A stretch of DNA of 64,000 nt, taken from NCBI GenBank assembly GCA_029747015.1, contig JAKOGI010002146.1, positions 60,001-124,000 on the forward strand, given 5' to 3'. Below the pieces are notes generated by a model, which was given only the letters and a program-made list of their open reading frames with translations, searched no databases and had not been told where the DNA came from. This DNA comes from Carnegiea gigantea (taxonomy: Eukaryota > Streptophyta > Magnoliopsida > Caryophyllales > Cactaceae). The position numbers and the translations under genes were made by a program. Positions 23,617 through 35,757 of the stretch are shown piece after piece (within the stretch, counting starts at the first letter, position 1; each line of letters opens with the position of its first letter).

Positions 23617-26600
23617 TTATCTCCACCAAAATGAATGACGGGGAGGATCCTAATACGTGACATCATTATTCTGATCAACACCATATGACTCTTGTTGTGG
23701 GTAGAAGATTGATGGCGCTGTTGAATCCATTCGAGATTGCTCACTTGAAGTTGAATTACCGCTATAAAAGGTAGGCTAGCGATAATAATGATCCCCATAA
23801 TTAATAGTCCCTTGGTTGATCATCGGAGGGTTATCTCGATGTCATCTACTTGAATCAAACCCAACAAATTGTGGCTCGTGTGAAGGATAAGGCGGTGGAG
23901 GGCAATTAGTATTTATTGAATTATATCCATAATTATTTAAGACACTGCCATATGTGTCATAGCCACCTGAAGGAGCAAACAGACCGGGTCCTGTAAAACT
24001 TGATGGCACTTCTTGGAAACCTGTGTATCCATACATGGCATCAGTTGGATAACCATGTGGTTGAACATGTTCCTTACCTTTTCTTACACGACGATAAGTT
24101 TGTGTCGGTTCTCTTGGTTGCTCATCCGGAGAACGTCGATTTCTTCTGTCATCTTCAACAGTGACACCACGACCATGATCAGTAAAGTAATATGTTGATT
24201 GTCTGGAGGAATAGCAAGCACCCATCTCATTTGCACCTCCATTTCCTCCATCTCCTCTACCTCTGCTTCCACTATAGCTACTTAAAGGCGACAAGTGTCC
24301 TTCTGACTCACAGTCACTGCCTTGCATATCTTGTGGTTGTTGGTTAACACTGTAGCGAAATGGAGCGATCGCATCAGGTTGGGGATCATCATCATCCTCA
24401 ATATCGATGTTGGCATTCACCTCATTTTCATCAAGATTCAACCAGTTTGATGTAAGTCCAAGGGAAGGATAGCAACCCAAGTTAACTCACGTCGAAGGAA
24501 GCTAGAAATCAAGCAATTTCTCACGGCCAGGAGTGGCACGGCCGTGCTTGATGGCACGGGGTGACCGTGCCAATTCACTGCCTAGCTTGCCTAGGAAAGC
24601 TCTTCTTCACGGTTTTGAGATAGCTTTGAAGGTTTTTGAAAGTTCGATGCAATCAGCTATGTCAAGGCTTGATTTTGTGTGGAAAAGAGGAATCAAAGGA
24701 GTAAGGAAGTGAGGGAAGTAAAGGAGGATAAAAAAAAGACACTAAGAAGAACAAAGGTAATTCATGGTTTGAGAGGAGTGAAACCAAGAACTAGTTTGTG
24801 AACTTCAAGAGTGTTTAATGAAACTTGGATAGTTCTAAGCTAGATGATTAGATAAGATACACCACTAATCATTTAGCTTAGGGCCCTCAATCTTGGATTA
24901 GGATAAGATTCACCACCTAGCCAAAGATTGAGACTCACTTGGTCACCACCTTAATCGGCCACAATTAAGGATAAGCAAGTTAAGTGTTTAGGAAATCACA
25001 AGACACAAAGTCTTTTCTCTTTACTGAAAATTCAACTCTATTCCTTCAAAATGAACATACAAGGCTTTATATGGCCTTGACAGTACACAAATGAGCTTTC
25101 CTTCCAAGGGAGGAAAGTCATTAAACTTGCTAATCACTTCCTAACACACGGTTTACTCTAATACAAACCAAAAGCTGAAAGCTTATTTTACAAAGCACTT
25201 AAATTATCTTCCTAAACCTTTCCTATGCATTAAGGAATGTAGATGACTCATTTTCCCAGCTAGGAAGGTAAGAGTGCACGGCTAGCCACCTCAAAAGGAC
25301 TGAAGAATGCATGTGTGCCATGTCATGCTTGAGTGGTCGAATGAGGGCTTGCAAAATGGTGATGTTTCACTTGCTCCACGTGTCTCTCTCTCAAGTAGCT
25401 GAGTGGTGCTTGATCAAGCAGCTCAAAATGACCTGCTTGGCAGCCTTCCACCTTAAGCAAACCCCTTGAAGGAGGAAAACCACCAAGCTAAGCAACCGGG
25501 TGTCAAGCAGCCGGTTTCTGCCTCCACTTGCAACGCATGTTTGACACCTCAAATGATGACTATTTGCTACGTTTCTTACATGGTTGGAAACCTCAAGATG
25601 TCTAGTTTACCCTCCATTTTGAATCGTAGCATTTGGACGTCATTTGCCCCCTGAACAAACCAGAAAACCAAAACCGTGCATTTTGCAGTGCAATCCGGAC
25701 AGGTTCAAGAGATGAACTGTTTTAAGTAACCAAATGAATTCCAAATGATATGAAACCAATTGGACTTAAAAGTTAACATCCTGAACTTGATAATCATCCA
25801 AAAAACGGACACCAAAATATGCTTTAGGCCGATGTAATAAGATAGCAAAAACCGGGTAAAAATCTGGATGAGAACCCGGGTGTATCACCTTGTGTGTTTG
25901 CCATCAAGTGACTCATGGCCGTGACTTTGGAGTTGATTTCTTGATTATTTTGGACCAACGAAACATTATTAGACCTTGAGGATGGACCTCCATCACAGTT
26001 CAAGTCATCTCCTTCAAAAATTGGTTGCTCCTTTTCGGACAGCCAAAGGTTTAATGGATCATCATCGTCAAATATGTAATCCAGGTTGATAGGATTGAAA
26101 GACTCAGTCAGTTCTTCTTCAGTCCTTCATCTTGCACATCTCAATTTTAATTTTTGATTGTAAGGAAGGAAAACAATGAGATCAAGCTTCTTATACGTCA
26201 ACCTGTTCCTTGCCTTTGTGTGCACTTGACTGAACATGCTCCAATTTCCTTCACAATTAGAAGTAGAAGCCGTTTGACTTAACACTCCAACTGCAATGCG
26301 TTAAAGTTCAGGTACACATCCACCATGAAGTATCCACCATTCAGTTACATGAAATACATTTCCTTAGAATCTCAGAAAATGAAAATTCAAACTTCAAAAT
26401 TTAACATATGTAATCATATATGTGTGTGCATATCAATAAATTGTGGTCACCTGGCATTAATGTTGTAATTGCCCTTTGAGCTATAGATGATCCATAGGAG
26501 TCCATCCTATCTTTGTAAAGAAATGTCTGCATATTTATGCCAATGTTAAAATTCATGAAATATAATGTACAAGATAAATTAATAAATTAATAATTAGACA

Positions 26601-28558
26601 CATGCTGCTTCACGCAACCTGTCGCATTGCTTTGATTTGCTTATCAACATCTGGTTCCAACCTCATTATCACATTTTGGACTCTAGTTCTCACTTCTCTG
26701 TCTTCCCAATCTTGAATTTGCCAATACATGTATTGGGGATTAAAGAAATATCCTTGTAAAAAAATAAAGTAGGTTAGCCATTAAGGAAACATGATATACA
26801 ATCTATAAATTATGTTGTAAAAAATATAAACGCGGTAATAGAAATTAGAAAATTAATTCAATACCTGCAGCATGCAAATCATTATGCATGAAGTTCCATC
26901 TTTTCTCAAAGATTGCCTCATTCCTCTTGCTATTCCTAACCGCTTTGTCAATAGCCAGCTTTGTTCGTTCCATTGCCTCATATATGAAGCCCATGGTTGG
27001 CTTGTCATCACCATCAACTAATCTCAATACCTTGACAAGAGGTTCAAATACTTGCAGAACTTCATCAGCCTTTTTCCAAAATGACAAGGCTTCTTTGGTT
27101 GACGATAGAATGAGTTGACGCACTTCTTTTGCTGTTGTATCGTTTGACTTCCCCAATCTAGAGTTTAACCACTCAGGTGACTCCCACATGTCTCTTAAGG
27201 CAGTTTTATACCACACCAAACTTTCAAGAGAGACAAAATTTGTCACAAACCTAGTGATACCAGGTCTTATGATGTCTTGATTATTTGTAAATTTTTTCAT
27301 ATATTTTACAGCCCAATCATACTTATAGATGTAGTTTGAGATCATCTTGGCTGTCTTCATAACATCCCCAACACGTTCTAGCTTACAAAGTCCTCCAAAA
27401 TGAGATCCAGACAATGGGCCGCACATGGTGTCCAGTATAAGTTTGGAAACTCTTCCATCAATATTCTCCCTGCAGCTTTCATTATAGCTGCATTATCAGT
27501 CACTACCTGGACTACTTTATCTGGACCAACCTCTGCTACTACTTTTTCATGAGTTTGAAGAGGTAATTAGCATCTTTATGTTGTACATCTGATGCATTAA
27601 CTGATTTATGGAAGATGGTGAAACCATTTGAGTAAATAAGAAAATTGATGAGGTTCAATCTAGTCACGCTGGACCAACCATTGCACATTATGGTGACACC
27701 TCTCTCTTTCCATTTGAGGGCAAATTCAGATATCCATTGTCTAGTTTCTTTTGCAGCTTCTGGTAGATAAACATCTGAGAGTTCATAAGAGGAAGGAGCT
27801 CTTACGTCAGGGCCAACCTCACGAATAGTTTCAAGGAGCGGATTAGTATGTGCATAATCCACCACAGTAAATGGCACATTGGTATCTATAACCCAACTTC
27901 CAAATGCCTTAATCAACTTGTTCTTTGTCGCTTTCAACCAACTTAAGTTGACTTTACATTGTTTCATCCTAGTTCGATCTTTTTCAAGCTCTACCTTAAC
28001 AGCTCTAAGTCTAGCAGCAGGGGTTGACATTTGTTCATGTGCCATATTCCTTAATTCTCTTGAGCTAGTTTCTCGAACAGTAGCTGATCGACGCATTTGG
28101 GGAACACTTGGTAGCCAGTTATTGCCTCCATCATCATGATATGCACCCCTACTTACTCTGTAGACTCGTTGGTCATGTTCAAACCGATGTTGCTCTAAAC
28201 TTTGATATCTAGCATGTGCTAGCTGAGCATCTTCCTCCTCCTCGTCATCAACATAATCATTATGGTGAAATGATCGTGTTATTTCATCTTCCAAATCTCT
28301 AGCGATCCTTGTTTTTTGTCTATTTTTCTCTTTATAGTCTTGCAACAATTTCATCATATCCCTTTTGACCTTACTAGAGACATCTGGGCAAGGAGCAATG
28401 TCACCTGTCTTGTGAGCTAAACGCTGCTTGAGACGTGTTATACCACCTCTTATCACTTTGCTACAAAATTTGCATTGAACTTGTTTTCTACTTCCATCAA
28501 TTACTATACCAAAGCGCCACCCAATGTCTTCGTTAGAACGGTTATTGTGTCCTGACAT
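23617..28558 (-). pseudogene. hAT transposase (BED finger, DUF659, hATC), broken
   Basis: Minus-strand start MSGHNNRSNEDIGW at 28558. The BED zinc finger follows (VQCKFCSKVIRGGITRLKQRL...H). A DUF659 block spans about 27900-27440. The RNase H-like core continues at 27426-26845, and exons at about 26755-26620 and 26530-26455 follow with GT-AG introns. The C-terminal dimerisation region lies at 26290-26110 (ILSQT-like VGVLSQTASTSNCEGNWSMF, then TKARNRLTYKKL). A Gly/Pro/Tyr-rich tail ends at 23617. Single-base losses shift the frame near 27539 and 27396. In-frame stops occur at about 26299, 26128, 23842, 23768 and 23650. The gene is further split by the solo LTR at 24451-25887. Confidence 0.85.
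24451..25887 (-). repeat. Probable solo LTR inside the hAT gene
   Basis: The hAT tail is interrupted by 1.44 kb of unrelated sequence. On the minus strand the insert starts TGATACACCCGGG and ends GGACTTACA, the TG...CA termini of an LTR. It contains a TATA box (ATATAAA, 25066-25072, minus) and a GC-rich palindromic block (GGCACGGCCGTGC, 24537-24549). No matching internal region or second LTR is present. A 5 bp target duplication is not clear (TTTGA left, CCTTG right), so exact ends are uncertain by a few bases. Confidence 0.55.
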
Positions 28559-29784
28559 TTTTCCCCTTTTAAACGTGGTCGAAAATAAATAAACATCAAA
28601 ACAGTACATATAACGTATATTACAAATAACTTTTAATATTGTATTTTTATGGCTTTGTACTATTTTACTAACAAATGAAGTAACGAAAATAAAAACTATC
28701 AATCTTCAAAATTTTACATAAAGATAAATATCGAAGATTACCTGATATTTACTTTGGAATATCGTAATAAACAAATTTTTAATTGTTGTTATTTGAAGTT
28801 TTGAATGACAACTAATATAAGAAATAACATTCATAGTTAATACTATATATAAATTTTTATGCTTTTGTACAATTGTAATTTGCAATAACAAATCGATCAA
28901 CAAAATAGGAGGTCAGGACCTATCAATGTCTGTAATTTTTTTAAAAAATTAATTATTCAGGATTACTGCATCTTAAATTGTATAGTAAACTTCAATTTAA
29001 TTATTGTTATTTATGCCCCAAAAAACGAATAAAAGAAAAGGTTGTATAATATAATGGAAAATAAAAACTCGAATCCCGCATGCAGATGTTTATTAATATT
29101 ACTTAGTGAATGAACAATTTTCATTAATTCTCCTTATTTTTCCTCTAATTTTATCTTCCTAAATTTTACAAGCCTTATAATTTGTATCAAATATCTTAGT
29201 TACGACTCATCTATTGATCACTTAGTTTTGTATGCCCTCAACAATATGAGTTTCAATTAATTAAAATGTAACCATATAAATATATTTTGAATGTATAGCA
29301 TACCCATTTTCATTTAAAAAACTATCATTTTTATATCGGTTCGTCATTCTGGCCCAAAACTAGATGTTAAGATTTTCAATACAAATTCGTACGATATCAA
29401 TATATCATAGTTAAATATTGCGAGAAGGTCAATCTTGTTAAATGCATAAAGTCAATAAGTTACTTACATAATGTTCTATAATCAAATTTTCATGAAACAG
29501 TCTCATTCAAAATCCTATAACTTTTTCGTATGATTAAAATATTAACTAATGTATTGTATAGTCTTTCTGAAAATTATAAAAAGTAATTCATCATCAACAT
29601 ATAAGTTAATTAATTAAACCATATAAAAAGTTTATTGTGAACAAAATTTGAAAATTAGTACAATCATTCAAATTTGGTTCAAATTTTAAAATTTCATACA
29701 GGACCACGCCACCCCTTCCAAAGTTTCAATTGTAAAGTCTACAAAATAGAAAAAAAATAAAAATAGCTAAATGACTTAACTTTC
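28559..29784 (-). other. hAT upstream AT-rich region
   Basis: Very AT-rich, no coding potential and no recognisable repeat. It probably belongs to the hAT 5' region or holds its promoter. Confidence 0.35.
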
Positions 29785-30117
29785 GTGGCTTCCTCGGTAA
29801 GGATCTTCAATTCACGACTGAGAAATAAGAATAAAAAGCGTAGCTCCTTCTCTCTGTTCAATCTTCTTCTTCTTCCTCAGTCCAGTGACTCAAAACGCGT
29901 TCCTCTTTCTCTGTCTCTCTCGGACTCAGCCCTTCTCCTTCCTTCTCTGCCTTGGTTCCAAGCCACTAATGGTGGCTATAATTGCAGACAGTTGTACACC
30001 GTCGCACCGTCTTCTCCACCTCTCACACAGTTGCATGGTTCTGGGCTTGCTGACTTCACTCAGATGCTCCAACAGGGTGGCTCATGCTCGAATCTGGGCA
30101 ATAAAGCAAGAAAGTAA
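29785..30117 (+). other. Gene-like leader fragment within the hAT element
   Basis: This 330 bp block differs from its AT-rich surroundings: it is CT-rich (TTCTTCTTCTTCC, CTCTTTCTCTGTCTCTCTC) like a plant 5' untranslated region. It then has an open frame rich in Ser and Leu and a strong splice donor (GAAA|GTAAGTAT at 30114). Orientation is opposite to the transposase. It could be a captured first exon of a host gene or a relic promoter. I do not recognise the protein. Confidence 0.35.
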
Positions 30118-30238
30118 GTATCCCACTTCTCACTTTTCAGATCTGAGTTTCTCTCACTTAAACACTCATATATGCATAATTTGAAGTTTCACACTCCCCT
30201 ATTTGTAGATTGTAGGTCAGATTCTTTTTTTTTTTGGT

Positions 30239-30378
30239 TGACTGCCTTCCTTGTCACTTCTCTGTGTCAAATTTGCATCTGAAAGCAGAAGGAATCAAAC
30301 TTTTTCATGACTGCCTACCTTCTTTGTCACTTCTCTGTGTCAAATTTGCATGTGAAAGCAAAAGGAATCAAACTTCTT
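30239..30378 (+). repeat. 70 bp tandem duplication near hAT end
   Basis: Two adjacent copies starting GACTGCCT(T/A)CCTT (30239 and about 30309), each containing GTCACTTCTCTGTGTCAAAT, with few differences. It lies between the gene-like fragment and the terminal region. Confidence 0.75.
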
Positions 30379-30399
30379 GTCAACAAATTGTCCTCATCT

Positions 30400-30558
30400 C
30401 GGTCCTGTCGACCGTTTCCCGTTCCATCATAGGTGGAACGGCCGTTCTGGTGTGAAATGGGTTTCGCACCGAGTTTTTGCCAAAACTCGGAATGGTCAAG
30501 TGAAAATCTGAGTCAACTCGGCCGCTCTAGAATGGAACAGCCGAGTTTTGAATCCCTG
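30400..30558 (-). repeat. hAT right terminal region
   Basis: The minus strand begins CAGGGATTCAAAACTCGG at 30558. Short palindromes and repeated ACTCGG/CCGAGT words follow (30460, 30480, 30516, 30541), as is usual for hAT subterminal binding sites. The left partner has not been found. Confidence 0.55.
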
Positions 30559-31708
30559 CTCATTCCATGGACTCAAATCTACCATAAGCTTGACAAGATT
30601 CTCTAATTCGTCATCACTAAAAGACAAAGAAACCAGACAATCATTAGGAGTTTCATAGGATTGTAATGGGGCCATGGGTTAAGGTAAGAGGGGAATGAAT
30701 GTTTTGGGAATGTAGAGCCAGAAGCTGTAGACTAAGACCTAAACATTTCCAATGCAACGTACAACATCCTTTCTAAACCAATATAGCTCGTCGACAATAT
30801 ACATCCACAATTGAAGAGAAAAAGAGTTGAAAGTCATAAATAGTTTACAATCCCAACAAGGCTAAGACCCTTTGTATTTTTTTTTCCCTTTCTTTTGTTG
30901 TGGTTTTTTTCTTTTTTTCTTTTTTTTTGGAACAAAAGGAGTTAGCCAACGGAAATCCATACCAAACTTTGAATTTCAACTCTTCTGTGAAACTTTGTAC
31001 ACAAAGACAAGGGATTTCCTTTTATCAATCAAGATCCCAGCACCCTTCACCAAACAACCAAACCCACTAAAAAGATCTTAATACACCTTACTAGCTTCTA
31101 GATCAAACGTGATGCAAAAGAATGAAATGCTCCTCTAGTCTTGGCTTAAAAGTGAGACATTCATTTAGCCATAGGCTATAATAGGAGGTTCAAATCAAGA
31201 AAAACGGATATAAGGTCAAAGGGGCTACTAAGGGATATAATACACAACAAAAATGGCTATTTGGTCGTTGGGTCTAACAAGTCAAAGAATGCCTTAATCA
31301 TATTACCTAAATGCATATGCGAAATATGATCTTGAATGAGAATCAAAGCAAGTTCTAGAGAAATGATGTCAATGAAGAGTTACACATGAAAGAAACATGA
31401 GACTAAATTGATAAATTAGTCTTTAAAAGCTCAAAGCCTCATGGGATATCTACCAAGGTCATAACTAGCTCATTAGCAAACACATGCCAAAATTCATGTA
31501 AAGAGTCATGGGATAATCAACTCACACTTAACATATGGTCAAAACATGAAACTTATTTTCGTAAACTCATTCTCTAACATTTTTATGCACCATTGGGTGA
31601 ATCAAAGGATCATACTAAACCAAAGAAGTCTACCTAGTCTACAAAGATCATCATCAGAGGAATTTTTTTTTCATTCTTTTATTTCTCCTTTCTTGTCTCT
31701 TTTTTTTT

Positions 31709-31711
<3 letters not shown>

Positions 31712-31742
<31 letters not shown>
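31712..31742. repeat. (TA)n microsatellite, left part
   Basis: A run of alternating T and A directly before the gag-only retrotransposon, continued at 40771. It is the insertion target. Confidence 0.9.
31738..31742. repeat. Target site duplication TATAT (left)
   Basis: TATAT directly before TGTAACATCC. The same five bases follow the other LTR at 40771-40775. Because the target is a (TA)n run, a match is easy to obtain, but its size and position are right. Confidence 0.75.
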
Positions 31743-31745
<3 letters not shown>

Positions 31746-32910
31746 AACATCCCCGACCTCGAGCGGGTCGTGTTACACGCCACAGCCTTCCCCTAGGGAA
31801 AGATTATTAAGGCAACTTGCTTAAACCTATTTGAAATATAACATGAGAGAGACTCAAAGTTTAAAACTTAAGCCACTATAACCTAATTGGGCCTTGAGTT
31901 TAACCCTAGGGTTAGGAATGTTAGGATTTTCTCAATTTTCTAGGGTAAAACGGCCAGAGTTTTCCCTAAAAACTGACCATTTCCCAGGCTTAAAGCCTTA
32001 TATAATAACCCTACGATACATAATGGCACTATATAACACCAACATCTCAACGGCTACACGCCGGAGTCCACAACTCTACGGGCCACACCGGAGTATACAG
32101 AGCTTTCTATTTTTCATAAACTTTACAAGAAGTTAAATAATTACATAACCTTACAACATATTCAATATTACATAATTACGTCATAATCAAACCAAGCAAG
32201 TCCATCCTTGTTGCACTCCACGTATCAGTCACATACCTGAAGATCTGGGGAAAAAGGGGAAAAGAAATGGGGATGAGCAACCACCGCTCAGTGAGTAAAC
32301 CCTCTCTCCCAAAACATACTTAAAATACATATCAACGTACGAAAGCCTTTCGTAATTCATTTTAGTTGAAGAACTTTCACATAATACATCATATTCGAAC
32401 CATAAATCGAGTGAAGGAATAATCATACCAAAAGGCTTAACTTTAGAAGAAACCATAATGCGTTGACTCAACATAATAAAGTTACGCAAACCCGAAAACA
32501 TAGCATAAAAGGGGTTTTACGCATAAGTTTCACTTACCCAAAATCATACATAGTGACATAATCACGTAAGTGAGGAGACTAGACTCTTAGAGGTACTTTG
32601 TTACTGCCATCCCGAGTCGGCCAAACTCGAGCGGCAACATACGCCTATCCGGACAAACATCATACTATGCTGAGACATAATTTTCATACTTGGACTTCAG
32701 GTGGGAATCAAACCACCATCCCTGAATCTATCATAACGTAACATATGTGATACTAGGTGGGAACTAAGCCACCATCCCTGGGTCTCAGATTTAAGTTTAA
32801 AGTTTCTAGAGTAGCTCCTCCACGTACACATAGACATAAACATAACCATACGTTCACATACATACTCATACTGATTCATATATAGGTCTTAGGAACTTAT
32901 GAAATTCATG

Positions 32911-33310
32911 TACATACATACTTAGTAGATAAACATGCTTATACGTATTCATATATAGTTTTTATGAACTTAAAACATAAAAACATAATATACATACATA
33001 CTTCGTAGACAAACATACTTATACATATTCATATATAAGTTTTATGAACTTAAAACATGAAAACATAATACACATACATACTTCGTAGACAAACATACTT
33101 ATACATATTCATATATAAGTTTTATGAACTTAAAACATGAAAATATAATACACATACATATTTAGTAGACAAACATGCTTATACGTATTCATATATAAGT
33201 TTTATGAACTTAAAACATGAAAACATAATACACATATATACTTCATAGACAAACATACTTATACGTATTCATATATAAGTTTTATGAACTTAAAACATGA
33301 GAACATAATT
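32911..33310. repeat. 80 bp tandem repeats in 3' LTR (5 copies)
   Basis: The word C/TTTCGTAGAC (or CTTAGTAGAT) recurs at 32921, 33001, 33081, 33161 and 33241, an exact 80-base period. Copies also share ATTCATATATAAGTTTTATG. Confidence 0.92.
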
Positions 33311-33559
33311 TTCTTACGACTTTAGCTTTAGGCAAATAACAAGAAAGGCCTCTTAAAAACATGGTGAGTATACCAACTCACGATTCAAAACTTCGTAGTT
33401 ATTGGCGTGCTCTTGAAAGTTAGGATTCTTAAATAATCACCTTCAGTTGCCCTTCTATGCTCATTACAATCTTTCAAACACAAGCAATGAACATGATACA
33501 AGCCAAGTATACTAATCTCATAAATCGATTTCGTGAACGGTTTAAAAGCTTTTTCATAA

Positions 33560-34600
33560 TCGAATTAAATTTGCTAACGTGTAAACTAACTTTGTAAAAT
33601 ACGTTTACGAATTCCTAAAACGACTTCGCTTCTAATTTAGAAGCTTCGTATAAACGTAATACGTTAATTAACTCGTAAAACGATCTCCTTTTAGACTTAA
33701 AAGCTTCTTATAAGGGCAATAAGTTGGTTAATGCTTAAAACGACTTTACTTTAAACTTAAAGGTTTCTTATAAAGGTAACACGTTTACCAAATCGTAAAA
33801 CGGCTTATTTTCTAACTCGAATGCTTCGTATGGACGTAATAAGTTTACTAAACCGTAAAATGATTTCGTTTTCAACTTAAAAGCTTCTTAATAACGTAAA
33901 ACGATTGCTAACTCATAAAACGACTTCGCTTTTTAGCTAAAAGCTTCCTTTAAATGTAATATGTCTGCTAAATCGTAAATCGAAACTCGTTAGAAACATA
34001 ATGTGTTTAGTTAATACTTAATTCAACTAAGTTCGAAGCTTAAAAGCTTCTCATAAACGTTATGAGTCTATTAACACATAAAATGACTTCCTTTGAAACT
34101 TTAAAGCTTCTTAAGAACGTAATAAGCTTGTTAAGTCGTAAAACGATTTCGTTTCTAACTTAAAAGTTTCATATGAAGGTAATACGGCTACTAACTCGCA
34201 AAATGACTTCGTTTTTAACTTAAGAAACTTCTTGTAGACGTAAAACGTTTGCTAGTTTGTAAAACGACTCCATTATTGACTTAAAAGCTTCGTATAAACG
34301 TAATACGTTTATTAACTTGTAAAACGACTTCACTTTAAATTTCAAAGTTTCTTATAAACGTTACACGTTTACTAAATCATAAAACGACTTATTTTCTAAC
34401 TTAAATGCTTCGCAAAAACACAATAAGTTTACTAAATCGTAAAGCGACTTCGTCTTTAACTAAAAGGCTGTTTATAAACATAACAAGGTTGCCTAATCAT
34501 AAAACAACTTTGATTCTAACTTGAAAGCTTCGTATAAACGTAATAGGGTTGCTAAATCATAAAAACAACTTCGTTTCTAACTTAAATACTATGATTAGCA
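33560..34600. repeat. About 60 bp degenerate tandem repeats in 3' LTR
   Basis: Roughly 17 imperfect copies of a unit with CGTAAAACGACTT, TAACTTAAAAGCTTC and TATAAACGTAATACGTTTA. Each unit carries an AAGCTT-like word and an ACGT word. Copies are diverged from each other but closely conserved with the corresponding copies of the other LTR. Confidence 0.85.
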
Positions 34601-35595
34601 ATAAATGTAAGCTAGATTCATCGAAAACTCCATTTTAAAACATCTAGCAACCTTTCAAGAATATATTGGTTCTGCCCTAGCATAGCAATGTTTAATTCAT
34701 TTGCATGTCCACACGTATAATCGAATTAATACAATAACAATCCAATCTACCAATTCAGTAAACTGATTCATATAACTATCATTCGAAATCTTTAAAATAG
34801 GAGGGATTAAAGGTTCACCCACCTCGAATTCAAGCTATACGCGTGCAAATTGGCTAGATTGAAGCTAAATTTGAACACCCAAAGCTCAGAGCTGATTCTG
34901 CCTCTCGCGCAAGGTTCGACCACCACCACACCCAAAATTCTAACTCACAATTTCTGAAGTATTTAGGCACAATTTGCACGAATTGAAGGGAATTGAAGCA
35001 AGGATTCGATTTATAGAGGCAAGAGTGTTCGAATCTCACCGTGCATGCGCCGAATTCACCGGGCGTTCGGCCGGTTCTGCGCTGAAATGGGTTCGGCCAC
35101 GCGCTAGGGGAGACACCGGCACTTGGTGGGCGTGCCTGAGGCACAGCGTGGCAGCGAGGAACAGAGAAGAGAAGGCAGGTGTGGGACTTGAGGTCTGCGA
35201 ATGGTGGAGGAAGCAGAAGAACAGGCAGAGAGAAGGGGGTGTGTCGGGTCACGCGGGAAGGAGGAAGAAGAAGCAGGCACGGGGGAGGGGGGTTCACGCG
35301 TGTGATAACTTTTAATCCCTTCTCTCTCTCCTTTTTTTTTTTTTGATTCAATTCTACCACAAAACTCCAACATATTGTATTAATAATCGAATACCCAGAC
35401 CTCTAACCTTAAACCGAATTCCTAAATATAATCGTTGGTCAGCTTACTGGTCCTTTGATTATATTAAGGATCGATTTAGTAAATTACAGAACTTGGGTAA
35501 TAAAACAGCTGTAGGTCAGCAATTATTAAAATAAAATTCTCTAACCCAACAGGCATAATATTCATTAAGCAAGTACGACGAACCTCCGAGTCTCA

Positions 35596-35610
35596 CATTT
35601 CTCCCCCACT
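35596..35610 (-). other. Polypurine tract of gag-only element
   Basis: The sense strand reads AGTGGGGGAGAAATG directly before the 3' LTR start TGAGACTC. It is the usual site for plus-strand DNA priming. Confidence 0.85.
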
Positions 35611-35757
35611 TATAAAAAGTTTCGTCCTCGAAACTTATACGCTTTGGTCACATGATGCGAAATGAATCCATATATACTTATATAAAAGGGAGTACTTAAA
35701 GAAATATTTCTTACTGACTTTCATACACATCATGGAGCTGTGAGATTGGAGGGGTCA

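Larger units (their letters stand above)
23334..30558 (-). mobile_element. hAT DNA transposon, left end unresolved
   Basis: A BED-finger hAT transposase gene occupies 23617-28558 (minus). The right end is placed at 30558 because the minus strand there starts CAGGGATTCAAAACTCGG, a typical CAGGG-type hAT terminus, and the sequence beyond matches the 3' region of the Athila element. The 8 bp outside (CTCATTCC) would be the target duplication. The left terminus is not visible; the Mutator element abuts the 3' untranslated part, so it may have displaced it. Confidence 0.65.
30559..31742 (-). other. 3' untranslated region of minus-strand Athila element (distal part)
   Basis: Read on the minus strand this matches the order of landmarks in 5650-6400: CATGAG/CATGTGT words, CTCTAGAACTT at 31355, a TATCCCTTAGTAGCCCC segment, AGCATTTCATTC, and an A/G-rich tract (30870-30930). 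It ends at the hAT terminus (30558) and is separated from its upstream part by the gag-only element. No gene is seen. Confidence 0.6.
31743..35595 (-). repeat. 3' LTR (3853 bp) of gag-only element
   Basis: In plus orientation it runs TGTAACATCCCCGACC...GTCTCA; on the sense strand TGAGACTC...TGTTACA. It contains an 80 bp tandem array, a 60 bp tandem array, and a GC-rich block (34850-35340) with a pyrimidine-rich leader-like sequence on the sense strand. The open frames over the GC-rich block are not supported as genes. Confidence 0.92.

Noticed and set aside
26926..26933. CTCATTCC, identical to the proposed hAT target duplication
   Set aside because: It lies within the hAT transposase coding sequence and is not followed by a hAT terminus.
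32911..33310. Regular 80-base array considered as CRISPR-like
   Set aside because: Whole units are repeated with no unique spacers, in a eukaryotic LTR.
34854..35373. 168-residue and shorter open frames in the GC-rich part of the LTRs (also 40003-40535)
   Set aside because: They lie in both LTRs, differ in frame and length between the copies, and are Pro/Ser/Leu low-complexity sequence from the GC-rich leader. No protein similarity is recognised.
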